A stretch of DNA of 6,593 nucleotides from contig JAEDNB010000118.1 in NCBI GenBank assembly GCA_016302725.1, positions 1-6,593 of the forward strand. The letters are read 5' to 3'. This DNA comes from Lentisphaeria bacterium. GTDB taxonomy: Bacteria > Verrucomicrobiota > Lentisphaeria > Oligosphaerales > Oligosphaeraceae. Position numbers and translations under genes: made by a program. The notes beneath the pieces are model-generated. The model was not told the DNA's origin and made no database searches. It saw nothing but the letters and a program-made list of their open reading frames with translations. Position 1 is the first letter of the stretch, and the number at the start of each line of letters is the position of its first letter. Positions 6,086-6,593 of the stretch are shown in pieces.

Positions 6086-6315
6086 CGACTGCCTCCATCC
6101 CCCCGGAAATCCCCCCCGACTTCCCCTACAAGGACATCCTCTCCCGGGAACGCCCCCCCTCCCGCCATCCCCCCATGTCCATGGAAGGACGCGCCGCACA
6201 GTTCGCCTCCGTCGACGCCGTGGAGGGCTTCAAGCATATCCTCCGGAAAACCGGGGCGCAGCACCGCCCCGAAGACGACTCCCACTGGGAAAAAAACCAG
6301 GACGAATTCCTGTAG
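6082..6315 (+). CDS. YolD-like small protein, translationally coupled to the polymerase
   Basis: This 77-residue protein overlaps the polymerase stop as ATGA (6082-6085) and is preceded by a strong ribosome binding site. Y16-K-D-I-L, then RHPPMS (28-33), then R37-A-A-Q-F41 and a G49-F50 turn match the pattern of YolD-like proteins and small relatives encoded next to UvrX/UmuC-type polymerases in Firmicutes (Y-x-DI, HPPMS, RAAQF, TGY/F). Those are thought to act with, or regulate, the polymerase, but a biochemical role is not established. The usual APFAALTGY is replaced here by ASVDAVEGF, and the C-terminus is acidic (ends NQDEFL). It has no membrane segment or signal peptide. Codon use matches its neighbours, so there is no sign of recent transfer. 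The gene pairing is the strongest support; family membership is by motif only. Confidence 0.72.
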   Translation: MTTASIPPEIPPDFPYKDILSRERPPSRHPPMSMEGRAAQFASVDAVEGFKHILRKTGAQHRPEDDSHWEKNQDEFL

Positions 6316-6351
6316 CCCCCGGAAATCCCGGCCGCCCTCCCCCTGCGGAAA

Positions 6352-6373
6352 CAAGGCTTCCCCCAATGCCTTG
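6352..6373. terminator. Weak hairpin between convergent genes (bidirectional terminator candidate)
   Basis: CAAGGC (6352-6357) and GCCTTG (6368-6373) form a 6-bp stem with a 10-nt loop in the 72-nt gap between two convergent genes. On the minus strand it is followed by TTTCC; on the plus strand no T-run follows. The position suits a shared terminator, but stem and tail are poor. Confidence 0.3.
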
Positions 6374-6387
6374 CCCCCTCTCCTTGC

Positions 6388-6593
6388 CTACAGGAAGAAG
6401 GGAAGGTCGTCCTGCTGGAGATGCAGAGGCTTCTTGGACGCGGGCGCTTCCCCAGGCGCGGGGGCTTCCCCAGGCGCGGGGGCTTCCCCAGGCGCGGGCG
6501 CTTCCCCAGGCGCGGGCGCTTCCCCAGGCGCGGGCGCTTCCCCAGGCGCGGGTGTCGGTTCCGGGGCAGGCACTGCGGGATTTTGGCTTCCCC
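6388..6593 (-). CDS. C-terminal tail of a Pro/Ala-rich repeat protein ending DDLPFFL (partial; SSB tail possible)
   Basis: The minus-strand frame is open to the right window edge and ends at TAG (plus-strand CTA, 6388-6390). A GTG at 6573-6571 is possible, but codons upstream (reading GSQNPA) stay open, so the true start probably lies outside. The tail has six consecutive PAPGEA-type hexapeptides, then SKKPLHLQQDDLPFFL. A disordered Pro-rich linker followed by an acidic DD-x-PF tip is how bacterial single-stranded-DNA-binding proteins (SSB) end, where the tip binds repair partners. Here two extra residues (FL) follow PF, which is atypical. The repair genes next door make SSB attractive, but no OB-fold is in view. 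The only difference among the six repeat units is synonymous, which supports real coding. Other Pro-rich tails cannot be excluded. Confidence 0.55.
   Translation of the reverse strand, partial: GSQNPAVPAPEPTPAPGEAPAPGEAPAPGEAPAPGEAPAPGEAPAPGEAPASKKPLHLQQDDLPFFL
6439..6552. repeat. 18-bp tandem repeat, six full units plus a 6-bp partial
   Basis: Units of CGCGGGCGCTTCCCCAGG start at 6439, 6457, 6475, 6493, 6511 and 6529, with a partial CGCGGG at 6547-6552. Units 2 and 3 differ only by C to G at unit position 7. The 18-bp length keeps the minus-strand frame, so each unit encodes one hexapeptide (P-G-E-A-P-A), and the variation is GCG versus GCC, both Ala. Units abut without spacers. Confidence 0.95.

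Noticed and set aside
920..6199. Very long minus-strand open frames opposite the hydrolase (920-2362), symporter (2640-4586) and polymerase (4523-6199)
   Set aside because: All three are in codon register with the sense genes, so they stay open simply because TTA, CTA and TCA are avoided in these GC3-rich genes. Their translations are low-complexity Gly/Glu/Val-rich with no recognisable motif, while the sense frames carry clear family motifs.
6439..6552. CRISPR array
   Set aside because: The 18-bp units abut with no spacers and encode an in-frame hexapeptide repeat.
6571..6573. GTG as start of a complete 61-residue minus-strand gene
   Set aside because: The frame stays open upstream to the window edge, and the visible part is only a repetitive tail, so a partial gene is more likely.

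Overview
The window is GC-rich bacterial DNA with very strong C/G preference at third codon positions. Five protein genes can be supported, plus one possible leader peptide. The best lineage guess is a member of the PVC group, with Lentisphaerota (Victivallis/Oligosphaera-like gut or anaerobic bacteria) as first choice. Three things point there: a DUF4091-type protein, an SSS-family symporter beside a cytoplasmic glycoside hydrolase, and a Y-family polymerase of the type common in gut anaerobes. No rRNA or other phylogenetic marker is present, so this is inference.

Layout, left to right. (1) Positions 1-373 (+) hold the C-terminal end of a DUF4091-family protein whose start lies outside the window. 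(2) Positions 374-475 hold a perfect 12-bp hairpin, probably a terminator. (3) Positions 476-2392 (+) encode a GH5/clan GH-A-like glycoside hydrolase without a signal peptide. (4) Positions 2393-2510 are unusually structured: an imperfect 38-bp direct repeat duplicates the start region of the next gene, and between the copies lie a good sigma70-like promoter, small hairpins and a T8 tract. A 25-codon upstream ORF ends in an ATGA overlap with the symporter start. (5) Positions 2511-4526 (+) encode a sodium:solute symporter. (6) Positions 4527-4606 hold a sigma70-like promoter whose predicted start site falls almost on the next ATG, suggesting a leaderless mRNA. (7) Positions 4607-6085 (+) encode a UmuC/UvrX-type translesion polymerase. 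An ATGA overlap and a strong ribosome binding site couple it to a 77-residue YolD-like protein at 6082-6315. (8) Positions 6388-6593 (-), convergent, hold the C-terminal tail of a protein with six PAPGEA-type hexapeptide repeats (18-bp DNA tandem repeats) and a terminal DDLPFFL that resembles an SSB tip.

Two functional units can be proposed. The left half looks like a small carbohydrate-use locus: the symporter would import a sugar or small glycoside with Na+, and the two sugar-active proteins would process it. The substrate cannot be read from the sequence. The right half is a damage-tolerance pair (Y-family polymerase plus YolD-like partner), an association best known from Firmicutes. The three genes with their own upstream regions (476, 2511, 4607) lack a Shine-Dalgarno sequence, whereas the coupled gene at 6082 has a strong one.
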